Source: Stramonita haemastoma (lineage: Eukaryota > Mollusca > Gastropoda > Neogastropoda > Muricidae). Taken from it: a stretch of DNA of 64,000 nucleotides. The notes under the pieces were generated by a model. That model did not search any database. It saw nothing but the letters and a program-made list of their open reading frames with translations, and was not told where the DNA came from. Shown here piece by piece: positions 1-12,860 of this stretch. The position numbers were made by a program, and so were the translations under genes. The stretch covers positions 45,908,867 to 45,972,866 of the forward strand of contig CM060325.1 of NCBI GenBank assembly GCA_030674155.1. Reading direction: 5' to 3'. The first letter of the stretch is position 1. Each line of letters opens with the position of its first letter.

Positions 1-499
1 GTTAGAAACACTTGACCTATTTAACTGATTTCCCCTAAATAGCTATTGCATACTTTAAAAAAGATTTCAGACCATCCCTGTGATGCAGACAATCACTGGA
101 ATTTCATATTTTTAGCACACTTTGGTAGAATGTCACAAAGACCATAAGAAGGATCAAATTAGATGTATACTTAATGTGACCTACTTTTATGTTGACCTAA
201 TTAGTTAGTGCGGATCACTGATTAAAGTACAGGCTTGCTTTGTCAAGTACACAGTAAGGACTAGTGTTATAGAGTGTTTGAATGCATCCCTACTCAATTC
301 TTATGTACAAACGTTTTAAAACAAAAACGTCACACCGACATAATTAAATGTCACGCCCTCTACAGGTCACACCCAACCTGTTTTCATTTCATTTCATATA
401 TGATTAAGGAAGGATTGAGATACCTGTATACCAAATTTCATAATTTCAACTCCGGCTGCACAAAATAAGGATCATTTCGATATCGACTTCTTCACTAAG
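1..499. other. Ordinary-composition block at the outer end of the left arm
   Basis: AT-rich sequence of mixed composition with no convincing open frame or recognisable element. It pairs with 44871-45360. The two copies are mostly identical, with scattered substitutions and one roughly 12-base indel near 70-85, so this block gives the cleanest arm-to-arm comparison. Confidence 0.7.
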
Positions 500-3400
500 A
501 AACTCGAGTAAAAAAGAAAAAAAAAGGGCAACAAAGTGAAGAAAAAGAACATCTCCAGTAAATTAGTAAAAAAGAAAAAAAAAGGAAAAGAAAACGCTGC
601 AATAAGGACAAAGAACAAACAAAAAATACAGAAGTTTCAAGCAGAAAGAGAAAAGACAAAGAAACAGACATAGATTATATGAAAGTAGAAAAAGAAGTGG
701 CAAAGCAAGAGTACACAAAGAATAGAGAGAGAAATAAACCCCAGATAAGACATGTAAAAGAGTAATCAGATGAAAGAAAGGAGAAAAAGAAAGGAGGCAG
801 AACTAAAGTGGAGAAAACAAGTGGAAAGATAGACATTGAGGGGACAAAACAAATCCAAACGAAGAAACAGGAGATGGGGAGGTGGGGAAAAAGAAACAGT
901 TCAAGAGAAAGTGCAGCAGATCAGAATGAAGAAAAGAAACAACTCCACGAAAAAGAAGAAAATCGCAAGAGGGGAAAACAAAGATCTGGGGGGAAAAGCA
1001 AAGAGCTTAAACAAAATGCCAGATAAACAATAGAGACAAAGAGACCAAACCAAAAACAGAGCAGAAAAAAGGGAAGGAGAGAAAACAGAGCAAACAGCAG
1101 AAAATGTTTGAAAAGACCAGGTAAACGGGAAGAATTAAGAAGAGTATAGGCAGAAACAGATAAAACAAAAAGTGAAGAGTGAAATGAGGGAAGATGAAGA
1201 AACCAGAGTAGGCGATAAAGGAGAAGAAGAATTGAAATTGATTGTTGGATAAAGAATAAGCCACAAAAAGGCCTTTTTTACAATTCTACTTGAAAAGATA
1301 AGAAAAACCAAGAACTAAACAAAAACAAAAGAAAAAAAAAGACTTAACTAAAAGTATTTGAAACCCTACTTTGAACATACCAACAGTGTTCGTGGGGAAC
1401 AAAACAACACAAGAAGTAGAGCAAGAACACAAAATCGGCAACAAAAAATTACCCACAACAGAGAAGAGACAAAATGGAAAAAAAAGCAGAGAAAAGGTAG
1501 AAAAAACAAAAGTAAATGAAAATCAGAAAACATTAGCAAGGTAAAAACGGAAAGAAGCACAAGAAAAAATAAATTACCAAACGAGAAACGGATAATGAAG
1601 AAGCAGAAAGGCAGCACCAAGATTCAATTCAATTCAATTCAATACAATTGCTTTAATATCTCAGAGAGACACAAACGGAGCAAAATGCAAAAGAAACGAT
1701 AGATGCAAACAAAAGTAGTTAACAAAGGTACAAGAGAAAGAAACAGAAGAAAAGAACAACTGCAGTAAAACAAGAGGAACACGCATGAAAGACGGACAAA
1801 GAACAAAAAAAGCGGAGAAGAAAACTGGAGAGAAAAAAAAGCGGAAAGGACAAAACGGAAAGGCTTGGAAAAAAAGAGAAACGGAGCAAGCGGGAGAAAA
1901 AGGGAAAAAAAAGAACAATAGAACGAAAAGCAGAGGAAATAAAAGAAACGGGGGACAAAGAAATGGACAAGAAACAACAAAAGGAAGCTAGCAAAACAGA
2001 ATAAGAAACAAAAAGAACAGGAAGCAAAGGATACACTCGATAAAAACAACAAAAAAAAAGGAAGAAGAAGATTTTAAAAAAGCGGAATCATACCAAGAAA
2101 AGAACAACTGCAGGATAAAGAATAAGGACGAGATAAACTGAAAAAGTCTAAGCAAATGAAGCAGAAAGAAAAGCAGATAAAAGGGAAAGTAAAAAATGAA
2201 GAAAGGGGGGGGGGGGGGGGGGAGCGATAAAGACGTAGAAATAGAAGCAAAAAAAGAAGAAGCAGTAGAGCAAGAAGAGAAAAAACCCAAACAGAACAGA
2301 CAGACAGGAGACAGAAAAGATGAAACAAAAAAAAACAAAAAAAAGACAAAAAAAAATAGGAAGGCAGAAAAATTATATGGGAGGAAAACAACCGCCCCCA
2401 AAAAGTGTAAAGAGCAAGATGCAGCAGAAACACAAGAAACAGAAAACAGAGGAGAGGGTGAAAGAAATTAGGAAGTTCAAAATAGAGGAACATGAAAAAG
2501 GAAAAGAAACAAAATGGGCAAAAGACACACACACAAAAACGGAAAAGCAAAGAAAAGGAAGTAGCAGAAACGATGGAAAAAGAAAATAAACACGGAAAAT
2601 ATTTAACAAGCAGAAAGGAACAGAAAGAAGCAATAAAGAAAGAAGAAGAAACAATACACACAGAGCATGAAGAATCCCAGGAACAGGAACAAGGAAAGAG
2701 AGTCAAAGAAACAGAACACGACAGAGACAAAAAAACAACAGAATAAGCAGGAGAAGCACAGTTAAATAAACAAACAGGCAGACAGGACAAGAGACAAAAC
2801 AGAACAAGCTGAAGAAAAGAAAGCAAAAAAGACCAAAGAGAGGAAACAGAAAAAGAGGGTAAAAACCAGAGAGAGAGAGAGAAGAAGATAAAGAAGCAGA
2901 CAACAACAAAAAGGGGGGGGGGGGGAAAGAGTTACGACAAGAAAAAGGAGAAAAAAATAAAGACACAAAATTTGGACGAGAAAACGGAAGAAAAAGAAGC
3001 AAAAGAGTGAAATGAAAGGAGATGAAAAAAAAAGTTGATTCAAAAGAGACATAGCAAGAACCCAATAAAACAAACAAACAGAAGGGACAAGAGATCAAAA
3101 CTTTGAGAAAAGGAAGAGAAGACTCAGAGTAAGGGGAAGAAAAGCAGGGGAAAAAAACGGACGGAAGTGAAAACATAAATGAAAATTAAGAACAGAAAAA
3201 AGAATGACAAAGAAACAAGATAAGCAGCAACAAGCAGGAGCTAGCAAAAGCGGAACATGTAGAAAACAACAAACAGAAGCGGAAGAAAACAAGAAGTAAT
3301 TAAAAAAAATAAACAACAAAACAAAATAAAGAAAGAAGAAGCACGATAGTAGGATAATGAAAACCCAGGAAAACAGACAAACAGGAGACAACAAGAGAAT

Positions 3401-3690
3401 AAACCAGAAACAAAGAAAGAAAAGAAGCAGAAGAAAAACTGACAAAGAGTGGAAATCAACTAAAAAAAAAAAAAAAAGGCTGAAAATAGAACAAAGGAAA
3501 TTGCGGGACTAAAAAGCACGAGAGCAAGAGCAAGAGAAAGCCAGAGAAACGGAACAAGAAGGAAAAAGAAAGAAAGAACATAAAGCAACCCCCCCCCCTA
3601 CCACCACCACCACCACCACCAAAAACCAAAAACGTATAAGAAAAGCTAAACGAAAAACAAGAAAAAATACAGAAAAGAGAGCAGGCAAAG
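500..3690 (+). repeat. Polypurine tract (left arm, outer)
   Basis: About 3.2 kb in which the + strand is overwhelmingly A and G, built from degenerate AAGAAG, ACAGAAA and AGACAAGAG words with few T. Runs of G occur near 2208-2222 and 2913-2925. At 1621-1660 lies the reverse complement of a LINE-like 3' end: a (TTGAA)n tail preceded by an AATAAAG-like signal, mirrored at about 43605-43645. Open frames here (Lys/Glu/Arg/Gln on +, Phe/Leu/Ser on -) are composition artefacts. Confidence 0.85.
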
Positions 3691-3710
3691 AAACAGGAGC
3701 TTTTTTCTGC

Positions 3711-4150
3711 TTGGTGACTACCCCTGATTATAACATTTCTCTTTCCACCCCTATTTTTTTGCCTTTCTTTTTTCTTTTCTTTTCTGCTTTATGTGTCTTG
3801 TCCATAGTCCATACAAGCAGAAAAAACAGTAACAAGAAAACAACAACAAACAAGCAAACAGAAGGGGCAAGAGACAAAAAAATTCCGAAACAAAAGAAAA
3901 AAAATGAGAAAGAAGATGCAGGAATGGGTGAAAAAAGTAACAAGAGAAAGCCAAGAAAAGAGAGGAAAAGGGAAACACAATAACTATAAAGAAATCCCGA
4001 AGGAGGAAGAAAAACTGGAAGAGTAGGAACAATTAAATAGCCCAAGAAACAGAAGAAGACTATGGACAAGAAACACAAAGCAGAAAAAGAAAAGCAAAGC
4101 AAAAAAAGAGGGGTGGAAAGAGAAATGTTATAATCAGGGGTAGTCACCAA
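3711..4150. repeat. Local inverted repeat, ~95-bp arms
   Basis: Positions 3711-3810 recur in reverse complement at 4058-4150; both contain the TTGGTGACTACCCC start and a pyrimidine run ending near TTGTCCATAG. The right arm has only one copy (about 41210-41302), matching 4058-4150. The inner copy at 3711-3810 is therefore a left-arm-specific inverted duplication. Confidence 0.8.
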
Positions 4151-4528
4151 AACTCCTAGTTCAAAAGCGTGTGCACACTAAAAACTAATGACACTATGGG
4201 CATACATGGAAGCACACATCTAGTTCAGAAATCAATACCGACTCTGACACAATAGGAAATCACGCTTTCTTTCTCAAAATGTTGCACTTCTTACTCTCAC
4301 AGCCACAAACATGTACACAAAAATATGCTGAAACACTACTGAAGTTTCAAACATATAATTAACGGTAAATTCGATAAATTTTATATAATCAAAGTCATAG
4401 CACACTCTCAGCCCCACTCACTGGTTTTGATAATCAATAATATCATTTTTCTGGTTGCCCACTTATCGGGTGGCACACGATAAAATATTCTTTTCTCTTA
4501 CTCAGTCTCTGCTGTGCTCATCAGGATA
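4151..4528. other. Ordinary-composition block, no gene recognised
   Basis: Mixed-composition sequence between the purine tract and the LINE remnant, shared with the right arm (about 40850-41209). The part nearest 4490-4528 may be more of the same LINE, since the copy downstream has no visible 5' boundary. I see no signal of a host gene. Confidence 0.5.
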
Positions 4529-4740
4529 CACACGGCTCATTCTCACATCACTCGCGTTCATTTGCTGAAAGGCGAGGGAACCCGTGATGTGTGACTTGTG
4601 ACGTGCGGGTAACCATCAAGCGTAAGCTGCTGGAGTGTCGAGATGTCCAGGATATTGGGCACAAGCATTTCACTGCAGACTCCCTTAAGATCTTTTTCAG
4701 GATGTTCCATCCAACACCAGCTTTTAACTTCCTGAGATAA
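4529..4740 (+). pseudogene. C-terminal remnant of a non-LTR retrotransposon ORF (GATTG-tailed LINE)
   Basis: Two pieces in different frames read as the C-terminus of a CR1/L2/Jockey-like LINE ORF2. The first ends HITRVHLLKGEGTRDV before a stop; the second reads CDVRVTIKRKLLECRDVQDI and continues through HKHF to a stop at 4738-4740. The KGEG... C... TIKH-LLLEC pattern is the zinc-knuckle-like tail usual after the reverse transcriptase domain. The right-arm copy keeps the His (TIKHLLLEC) that is Arg here. Both arms share the same frame break, so it predates their separation. The catalytic domains are absent. Confidence 0.7.
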
Positions 4741-4993
4741 TCAGGCCTTGTCTGTCTTTATTTATAAGTGATATGATCGGTCTCTAGGGACAAGGTTGTT
4801 TTACGGAATCTGGTTTTGGTTTTAACTCATTTTAGGTGTGATTGGTGTGGGTTTTCCCACGACGCGGTGGCCGTCCTGGGCTGACCCTTATGGTTGACCA
4901 GGGCGTCGATACAAGCAAGGATAGTCAAGTTGGTTTTATACCCCGTTTTAATCTGTATATAATTCCACAGTTTTAATCTGAGTTTTCAATTTG

Positions 4994-5476
4994 AGAGGTG
5001 ACAGCCCCGATATGGCCTGTGTGGTCGGCAGGGTTATAAACAACATGATTGGATTGGGTTAGAGTTTTAAATTTGATGAGGTGAGATGGCCTGTGTGGTC
5101 AGCAGGGTTATAAACAACATGATTGGATTGGATTAGAGTTTTAAATTTGATGTGGTGACGGCCCGATATGGCCTGTGTGGTCGGCAGGGTTATAAACAAC
5201 ATGATTGGATTGGATTAGAGTTTTAAATTTGATGAGGTGACGGCCCGATATGGCCTATGGCCTGTGTGGTCGGCAGGGTTATAAACAACATGATTGAATT
5301 GGATTAGAGTTTTAAATTTGATGAGGTGACGGCCCCGATATGGCCTGTGTGGTCGGCAGGGTTATAAACAACCTGATTGGATTGGAGAGTTTTAAATTTG
5401 ATGAGGTGACGGCCCCGATATGGCCTGTGTGGGCGGCAGGGTTATAAATAACATGATTGGATTGGATTGGATTGCT
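4994..5476 (+). repeat. Six-unit tandem array of ~80 bp
   Basis: Six direct units, each running from GAGGTGACGGCCCCGATATG through GGTTATAAACAACATGATTGG to TTTTAAATTTGAT. Units differ by a few substitutions and a short internal duplication in unit 4. The units are the 3' terminal part of the GATTG-tailed LINE. Only two units are present in the right arm (40235-40410), so the array has expanded or contracted since the arms separated. Confidence 0.88.
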
Positions 5477-6035
5477 GTGCCCGCAGTTACAAAATATTCG
5501 GCTTCTCTGGAGTCCTCAGATCCCTGGAGAGAACAACTGGCTGGGCAACACCTGTTCCCACATGGCCGGTCATTACCCACCACCGCCCACTGCACAACAC
5601 AATCATTATTGTACACCTGGCTTAGAATACTATCAATATTCAACATCTTCAGTAACACTCTTGTCAAATCACAACAGGTCTGTGAACACTTTATATGTAT
5701 AAATAACTCTACATTTATTATTATAAATATTATCAGCTTTTACTTTTAATTACACGACGTTCCTTTCTTCATTTTACTAGGTTTTCTTTATGAATCATCA
5801 TACATTAATAATTTGTCACGGTTATTCAATAAAAGAAAAGGTTTTACACGTTTACATTTTTGATCAGAGAGAACAAAATCTATAAATCTATCAACCATCC
5901 CAACTGTTCACTGATCTACCCCCTTTGCTACCATTAAATCAACTAGTTCCCGTTGCTTCACGATCTTCAAAACTGCAAGTTATAATTGAATTATTCATTA
6001 CAGTCTATTTTTGTCAGAGAACAGTCAATACATCA

Positions 6036-6036
<1 letters not shown>
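5477..6036. other. Ordinary-composition arm block, no gene recognised
   Basis: AT-rich block shared with the right arm (about 39769-40234), including an exact stretch near 5890-5945. Position 5945/5946 is the uninterrupted (empty) site that in the right arm holds the DNA transposon. Open frames here lack any family signature. Confidence 0.6.
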
Positions 6037-6436
<400 letters not shown>

Positions 6437-6786
6437 CCATTTTTAAGTTCCTGAGAGAATCGGGCTTTTTCCGTCTGATATGAGTGCAAATGGTACAGTT
6501 GGTCTCTTAGGACGGTTGTTTTAAGGAATCTGGTTTGGGATTTATCTCATTTTATGTGTGATCGATGTGGGTTTTCCCATGACGCGGGGGCCGTCCTGGC
6601 TGACCCTTAGGGTTGACCAGGGTGCCGATACAAGCAAGGACAGTCAAATTGGGTTTATACCCCGTTTTAATCTGTATAAAGCCGTACATTTTTAATATGA
6701 GTTTTTACAATGTGACGAGGTGACAGCCCCAATATGGCCTGGTGCAGTCGGCGGGGCTCTAAGCAACATCATTGAATTGGGTTGGA
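6437..6786 (+). mobile_element. GATTG-tailed LINE 3' end with target-site duplications
   Basis: A 350-bp copy of the LINE 3' UTR, starting just before the TTCCTGAGA motif and ending in a degenerate ATTGAATTGGGTTGG tail. It is flanked by a perfect 10-bp direct repeat CCCCGGCACA at 6427-6436 and 6787-6796. The right arm lacks this insertion, and its homologous sequence reads straight through the site. Typical target-primed insertion with 5' truncation. Confidence 0.88.
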
Positions 6787-7623
6787 CCCCGGCACAGTCA
6801 GCTTCTCTGGAGTCCCTCTTGCCTACTGCCAGCCGACACATTTCAACATTTTACCAAAACATGTCCTCACTTCCGTGTTTAGGGAAAACACCAAAAAGCA
6901 CAAAATAGCCTAAAGTGACTCGTGACAAAAACAAAGACGAAGACAAAACGGGAAGAAAGAAAACGAAACAAGAGAGAGAAAAAAAGCCGAAAAAGCAGGA
7001 TGGCAAAACACGAAGAAACAGAAGTGGATCAAGAAAACAGCAGGAAAAAAACAACATACTTTGCAAAAGAAAAGTGGTGAGAAAAAAACCAAGAGAGAAA
7101 ACAAAAGAAGAAGGAAATTTGAACGGAGGAGGAAAAAGCAGATAATCAGCAACAACAAAAGGGTGAAGAAAAAACGAGAAGCATTGGAGACAGACAGACC
7201 CGACAAAATGGAAGCAGTAGAAGAAAAAAAGAGATTTAAAAGTGCAAAAAATAAAGGTACGGGAGAACGACTGTAGGAGAAAAAGTGATAAGGAAAGACG
7301 AAAATCAAAGGAAGAAATAATCATACAGGAAGGAGCAATTATATATGTAAAAAAAAAATTACAAGGAAAGATAGGAAGAAGGAAATGGAAAAAGTGGAAA
7401 AGACAAGACGAGCAGAAAATAAGGCAGCAGAGCAATAGCCACAAATAAAAACTCCCACAAAGAAACAGAACAAAGAAAGAAAAAAAGAAACAATAGAAAA
7501 TAGAAAAGCAGAGGGGCATAACAAAAAAGTGAGAAAAAAACAAAACAAAAAAGCTGAAAATAGAAGAAAGAGAAACGGAAGAGAGTTAGAACAAGGAAAA
7601 AAAAAACAGGAAGCCGCAATAAA

Positions 7624-7624
7624 G

Positions 7625-7658
<34 letters not shown>

Positions 7659-7686
7659 ACCCCCCCCCAAAAAAAAAAAAAAAAAA
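7624..7686. repeat. Adjacent poly(C) and poly(A) homopolymers
   Basis: About 33 C, then AAA, nine C and about 20 A. At the mirrored right-arm position (about 34532-34549) the matching run is only about 8 G preceded by T. This shows large homopolymer-length divergence between arms, or read error in one of them. Confidence 0.9.
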
Positions 7687-8018
7687 GAGAAAACAACAAG
7701 AAGCAAACAAAAATGAAGGGTAGAAGATAAATAAGCAAAACACAGCAAACAGAGGAAAAAGAAGTAGAAGACCAGTAACACAAAAAAAATCCTACAGAAT
7801 AAGAACGCACTAGAGACAAAAAAACAAGAAAATTATCAATAGGGAAAAAAGGACAGAAACATTCAAAAGAAATTGGAAAAAAAACAAGAAAAAGTAGAAA
7901 GAGAAAAAAACGAAGAGAAAGAAGAAGAAAAAGAATTAAATGAGTAAAGATGTAGAAACTGGGGAAGCAAAGGGAGAAAAAGAAAAAAAAAGAAGCAGAG
8001 CAAGAACACAAAAAGCTG

Positions 8019-8019
<1 letters not shown>

Positions 8020-8068
<49 letters not shown>

Positions 8069-8101
8069 GCACACACACGCACGCATGCATGCACGCGCGC
8101 G

Positions 8102-8140
<39 letters not shown>

Positions 8141-8149
8141 ACACACAAC
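8020..8149. repeat. CA microsatellite with a central CG-rich core
   Basis: Long alternating purine-pyrimidine stretch: about 48 bases of CA, then CACGCACGCATGCATGCACG, then a run of about nine CG dinucleotides, then more CA. This is the classic composition for Z-DNA formation. Confidence 0.95.
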
Positions 8150-11100
8150 ATAGACAAGAGAAGAAAAAGGCAACAGAAGCGGAAAGGCTGGAAGAAAACA
8201 AACCAAAAAAAAACCGGAAGGAATAAGGGAAATGTTGAAAAAGAGGCACGTGCACAAAAGAAACAGAAAAAAAGAATTTGATGAACAAGAACAAAAAAAC
8301 CCCACAACTAACAAGAACAAGCAAAAAAAAGGAGAATAAGAAGAAATATACCAGAAGAAACGGAGGACAAAAAAGCGAAAGAGAAGGAAGAAGAAAAAGC
8401 CAAAGAAACAGAATGAACGAACAAACGGAAAAAAGAACAGAAGCAAACCGAACAATACATGCGTAAACAAACACAAAAAAGTAGAAATAGAAATATTAAA
8501 AGGGGAAAAGAAGAAAATGCGCGAGAGAGATTAAAAAGAAACCGACGAAGGAATTAGAAAAGGGAGAAAAAGGGGGGGGGGGGGGGGGGGGAGAGCAGAG
8601 TAACAGAAGAGTAGGATCCACAAACCCCAAAAGAGACAGAACAGGAGAAGAGACAAAAACAACAATCTCAAGACAAGAAAAAGAGAGGAAGCGGAAATGG
8701 AGTGGAAAAATCAACGAAAAGTGGAAAGAGAGAAGACGATGAAAAAACAAAACAACAAACAGAAAGAAAAAAAAACGGAAGAAAAAGAAGTAAGCAAACC
8801 GGAACAAGAAATATCCCCCCCCCACACACACACACACAAAAAAGAAAAAAACTGAAAAAGAACAGACAAGAGACAAAACCGAAGAAGCACAAAATTAGAG
8901 AGAAATGAAGAGAAAATAGATTTTTAAACAGATATTAAAAAGTAAGTATAAAACGGGAGGAAATACGAAAGAAACATTGAAAAGTGGGGAAGGAAGTAAG
9001 AGCAGCCAGTAAAGTAAAAAAAAAAAAAAAATAGCAAGAACACAAAAAGCCATAGATTCAGAACAGACAAAAGACAAAAACTGAGAAAAGAAGAAAAAAG
9101 CAAACTAACAAAGCAAGCAGACGAAAACTGAAGAAAAGAAAAAATAAAAGCGTTTAAACACAAAAAAATGGATAGAGAAAAGGGACTTAGATAAAGAAAA
9201 AAAAAAAGAAAGAAAGAAGACATTGTTAAACAGCAAGAAGATCAATTTGAAAACAACAACAAAACTAAGAGACACACAAAACGAAACAACAGGAAGCAAA
9301 CAAAAATATTAAAAGCGGACTTACACAAAACAAGATGAGACAACAGATACAGAATAGTGCAGCAAAAAAAAAGAAAAGAAAAAACCCAAACCAACCAAAA
9401 ACAAGAAAAGAGGTACAACTGCTAAAAAAAATTATAGACGAAAAAAAAACAGACGAAGAAATATAGAAGAGCAGAAGAAAAACAATACAAAATAAAGTAA
9501 AAAAACAAACAAACCTGACAACAACAAAAAAGGACAAGGAACCAAAATGATCGGAAGGAGAAAAAGGGCTGAAGAAGAATAGAAATAATGGGAAGAGACA
9601 AAATGAAAAACTAAAATAAAAGAAAAAGACAGAGGCATCCCCCAAAATGCAAAAATCGACCAACACAAACAACCTGAATATCAAACAACAGGAAACTGAT
9701 CAGGCAGAGGTCAAAGAAGCAGAAAAGCAACCTCCCCCCCACACACACACACACACGTGCGCGCACGCACCAAAAGAAATAAAACAAGAAACAGAGGAGA
9801 GAGCAGGAAGCAAAAAGAAGCGAAAATACACAAATAGAAGAAAAAGAAAACAAAGGAAAAGGGCTGAAGGAAAAGGTAAAAAAAAAATTACAGTAAGAGA
9901 TACAGAGGCAGGAAAAACAAAGAAAGCATACGTCATGAAGAACACCGAAGAAAAATAAGAGGAAAAGCCAACATGTAAAAATAGAAACCAACAAAGAAGA
10001 CATCGACTGAGGGGAACACAAAATTCTAGGAAACGAAACAGACATTAGGCTAAAAAAAAAAAAAAAAAAAAAGCAGGAAAAATACAAGGAGCAAACAAAA
10101 AGAAGAAAAATTCCCACCCAACAGAGGAACCATGGGGAAAATGGAAAACCACAAACAAAGGGGAGCATGGAAAGATAGGACAAAAGAAAAAAATGAAAGA
10201 AAGAAACAGAAAATAGAAAGGGAAGAAGAAAATGACAGAAGACAGAAGTAACGGGACAAGCAAATAAAAAAAAATAGCAAGGCAAGAACACAAAAAATAT
10301 GAAAAAAAACGAGAATGAACAAGCTAGACAGAAAAACAGAAAAGCAGATATCCCCCCCCCCCCCGAAAAAAAACTAGAAAAAAAAACAAAAAGAAAAAAC
10401 TGAAAGAAGGAAAAGAAGTGACTAAAAATATAAAGAATGAAGAAGCAGATAAAAAAAAACAAAAAAAAAACAATGAAAAACAAAATAAAAACCTTACTAC
10501 ACAGAACTAAAACCAAAAGAATATGCGCAAAAAGAAGGTGGGGGAAAAGGAGCAGAAAACTGCCAACAAGAAAGAGCAAAAATATAGAAGACGAAGAACA
10601 GAAACAACAAACACAAGAAAGGGGAGAAAAAGGAATCGAAAGTATAGGAACAAGAAAAGGCACAATTCAGAACAAGGAGGAAAAACCAAACAAAAAGTAC
10701 AAGGAAGAAAGAAACTGCCCAAGCAAAAGAAAAGCAGAAAAATTCAACAAGCACAAGTGAAAAATAAGAACGTAGAAGAAGAAGGACCCCCCCCCCCCCC
10801 CAAAAAAAAAAAAAAAAAAAAAAAGAAGAAGAAGAAGAAGAAGAAGAAAGAAAGAATAAAGAAACAGAACAGTAAAACAAAGCAGATTTAAATGAAACAG
10901 AAGGAAAACAAAGAAGCATAGAATCCAAGGAAAAAGGAGAGTGAAGAAAATTAATGGAAGACAAAGATACAGAATACTAGGAACAAGAACAAGCTAAAAA
11001 ACAGAACAAGAATGAACACAAAAAAAGAATAGAAACAGTAGAGGTGGAAAAGAACCAGAATTTGATGAAAAGTAAACAGGGGGAAGAAACACAACAACAT

Positions 11101-12860
11101 TTTAAAGAAAGAACATCACGAAAAAAAAATTAGGAGTGGATAAAAACAAGAAATTGGATTTAGAAATCCTGGGGAAAAAACCGGACAGAAAGAAAAAAAA
11201 TATAAACAAAAGAAACGGATGATCAAGAACAAAACCAGTCAAAAGAAGCAAAATTAACAAGAGGTAAAAAACAAATTCGTAAAAAGTAAAAGGGAAAAAA
11301 ACAGGAATCAGAAATTTAAAAAAATGCAAGAAGAAGAAGAACTGGGGTAGGGGGTTATGAAAAATCAAAACACAACAAACAGAAGTGGCCAAAGAGTATG
11401 AACACGAAAACAAACCCACAGATACAGAATGCACAAAAGATTAAAAAAAAGAAAAAAAAGAAGCAGAACAAAGGAAGGAGAAAAAAAACAAGAAAAATGT
11501 AAATAAATCATACCAAATTGAAATAAATCAAACGAAAAAAGTAGGAAGAAAACAAAAACAAGAGGAAACAGAAAATGACGAAGAAAAATAGAAGTGGCAG
11601 AGCTAAATAAGAGATGACGAAAAAAGAAGAGAAGAGGATAAAGAAGAAACAGATCAAGAGCACACAAAAAGCCAAGGAAACAGAACAGACAAGAGAGAAA
11701 ACCTAAAATTAAAAAAAGAAATGGAAGAAGAAGAAACAGAAGCAAAAGAAAAGAGAAAAAACAAAGAATCACGCAAAGATATTAGGACAGAGAAAAAAAA
11801 AGAGAAACAGAGAATAAAGAAATGCATTAGTAGCAACAAGAAAAAGGTTAAACAAACAGAAATAAAATGAAATAAAATGTGTAAGAAAAGAAAAGAGTAA
11901 AGAAAAGGTGAAAATATGAGCAGAAAAGTGGAAAGAGTGGAACAGAAGGCAAAGAATGAAAACAACAAACAGAAGAAAGAGTGGATAAGCAGGAACAAGA
12001 AAAAACCCCAAAGAGACAGAATATAGAAGAGACGAAGGAAGAAGTCGCAGAAAACAGAAAGAACAAAACAAGCAAGCAGAAGAAAAGTAAAGGGGAAAAA
12101 TCCAAGCAGAAAGAAGGAAGAAGTAGAAAAAGGAAGTGTAAATACAACAGAAAGAAAAGGAAGCAAAAGAGCAGAAACAAAATACCCCCCACCCCCCCAC
12201 CCCCCAAAAAAACGAAAAAAACAAAACAAAAACCAACAACAAAAAACAACAAACAAACAAACAAAAAACGGAAAAGAGACAAGAAAGAAGCAGCAGAAAA
12301 AAAGGAAAGAAGGGAATCAGAGGAGCCAGATAAAAAATAAAACAACAAAAAGACCAACAAAATAACTAAAAAGCACAGACTTACTTTTTACTCGTAAAAT
12401 GTAAAAGAAAAAAAAGAGAATCAGAAATTGAATTATAAAAAAAAAACAAGAAGAAGAAGAACTGGGGTGAGATACAAAGAAGTGGAAACAGGAAAAATGG
12501 AGAACAAAAGAATCCGACGATCAGTAAAGTAACAAGAAAAAACACCCCCAAAAAACGAAAAGAAACAAATGGACAGAAAGCAGAAGAAACAGTAGAAGCA
12601 TATAAAACAAAATATTAAAAAATGGAAAAAAATCAAGAAAAAGAACAAAAAAAAGGAAAACAAGCGCGCGAAAAAGAATAAAACACGGACTCATACAAAA
12701 AGGAAAAAAAAAGCATAAGAAAAGCGAGGAGAAGAAGCAAACAAAAAGGGAAAAGAGAAAAAACAAAGATACAAGAGAAGTGGAGGAGCCACAACAAACA
12801 AAAAATAGAACCAAAACAACCCTAAAAAACAGAACAGACAAGAAATAAAAATAATTATTA

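Larger units (their letters stand above)
4529..5476 (+). mobile_element. GATTG-tailed LINE, 5'-truncated, longest copy
   Basis: Coding remnant (4529-4740), then a 3' UTR with a conserved order of motifs: TTCCTGAGA, a Val-Gly-like GTGTGGGTTTTCCCAC, GGCCGTCCTGGGCTGACCCT, GGTTTTATACCCCGTTTTAA, and GATATGGCCTGTGTGGTCGG. It ends in a (GATTG)n tail. The terminal ~80 bp is reiterated six times here (4994-5476). The right-arm counterpart is 40235-40840 on the minus strand. This copy links all the shorter fragments in the window to one LINE family. Confidence 0.75.
6900..12860 (+). repeat. Polypurine tract (left arm, main, ~6 kb)
   Basis: Nearly 6 kb of A/G-dominated + strand. Recurring degenerate words include AAGAAGCAGAA, AGCAGGAACAAGAA, AAAGAAACAGAACAGACAAG and ACAACAAACAGAA, with irregular spacing, suggesting a decayed satellite rather than random drift. 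It is interrupted by poly(C) runs (about 7624-7656, 10351-10364, 10787-10801), a G run (8573-8591) and a CA/CG microsatellite. It mirrors 28331-35390. No coding signal. Confidence 0.85.

Noticed and set aside
9611..10663. 350-residue minus-strand frame resembling a multi-pass membrane protein
   Set aside because: Hydrophobicity comes from T-rich codons of the polypyrimidine strand; it includes translated G and CA runs and has no conserved family pattern.
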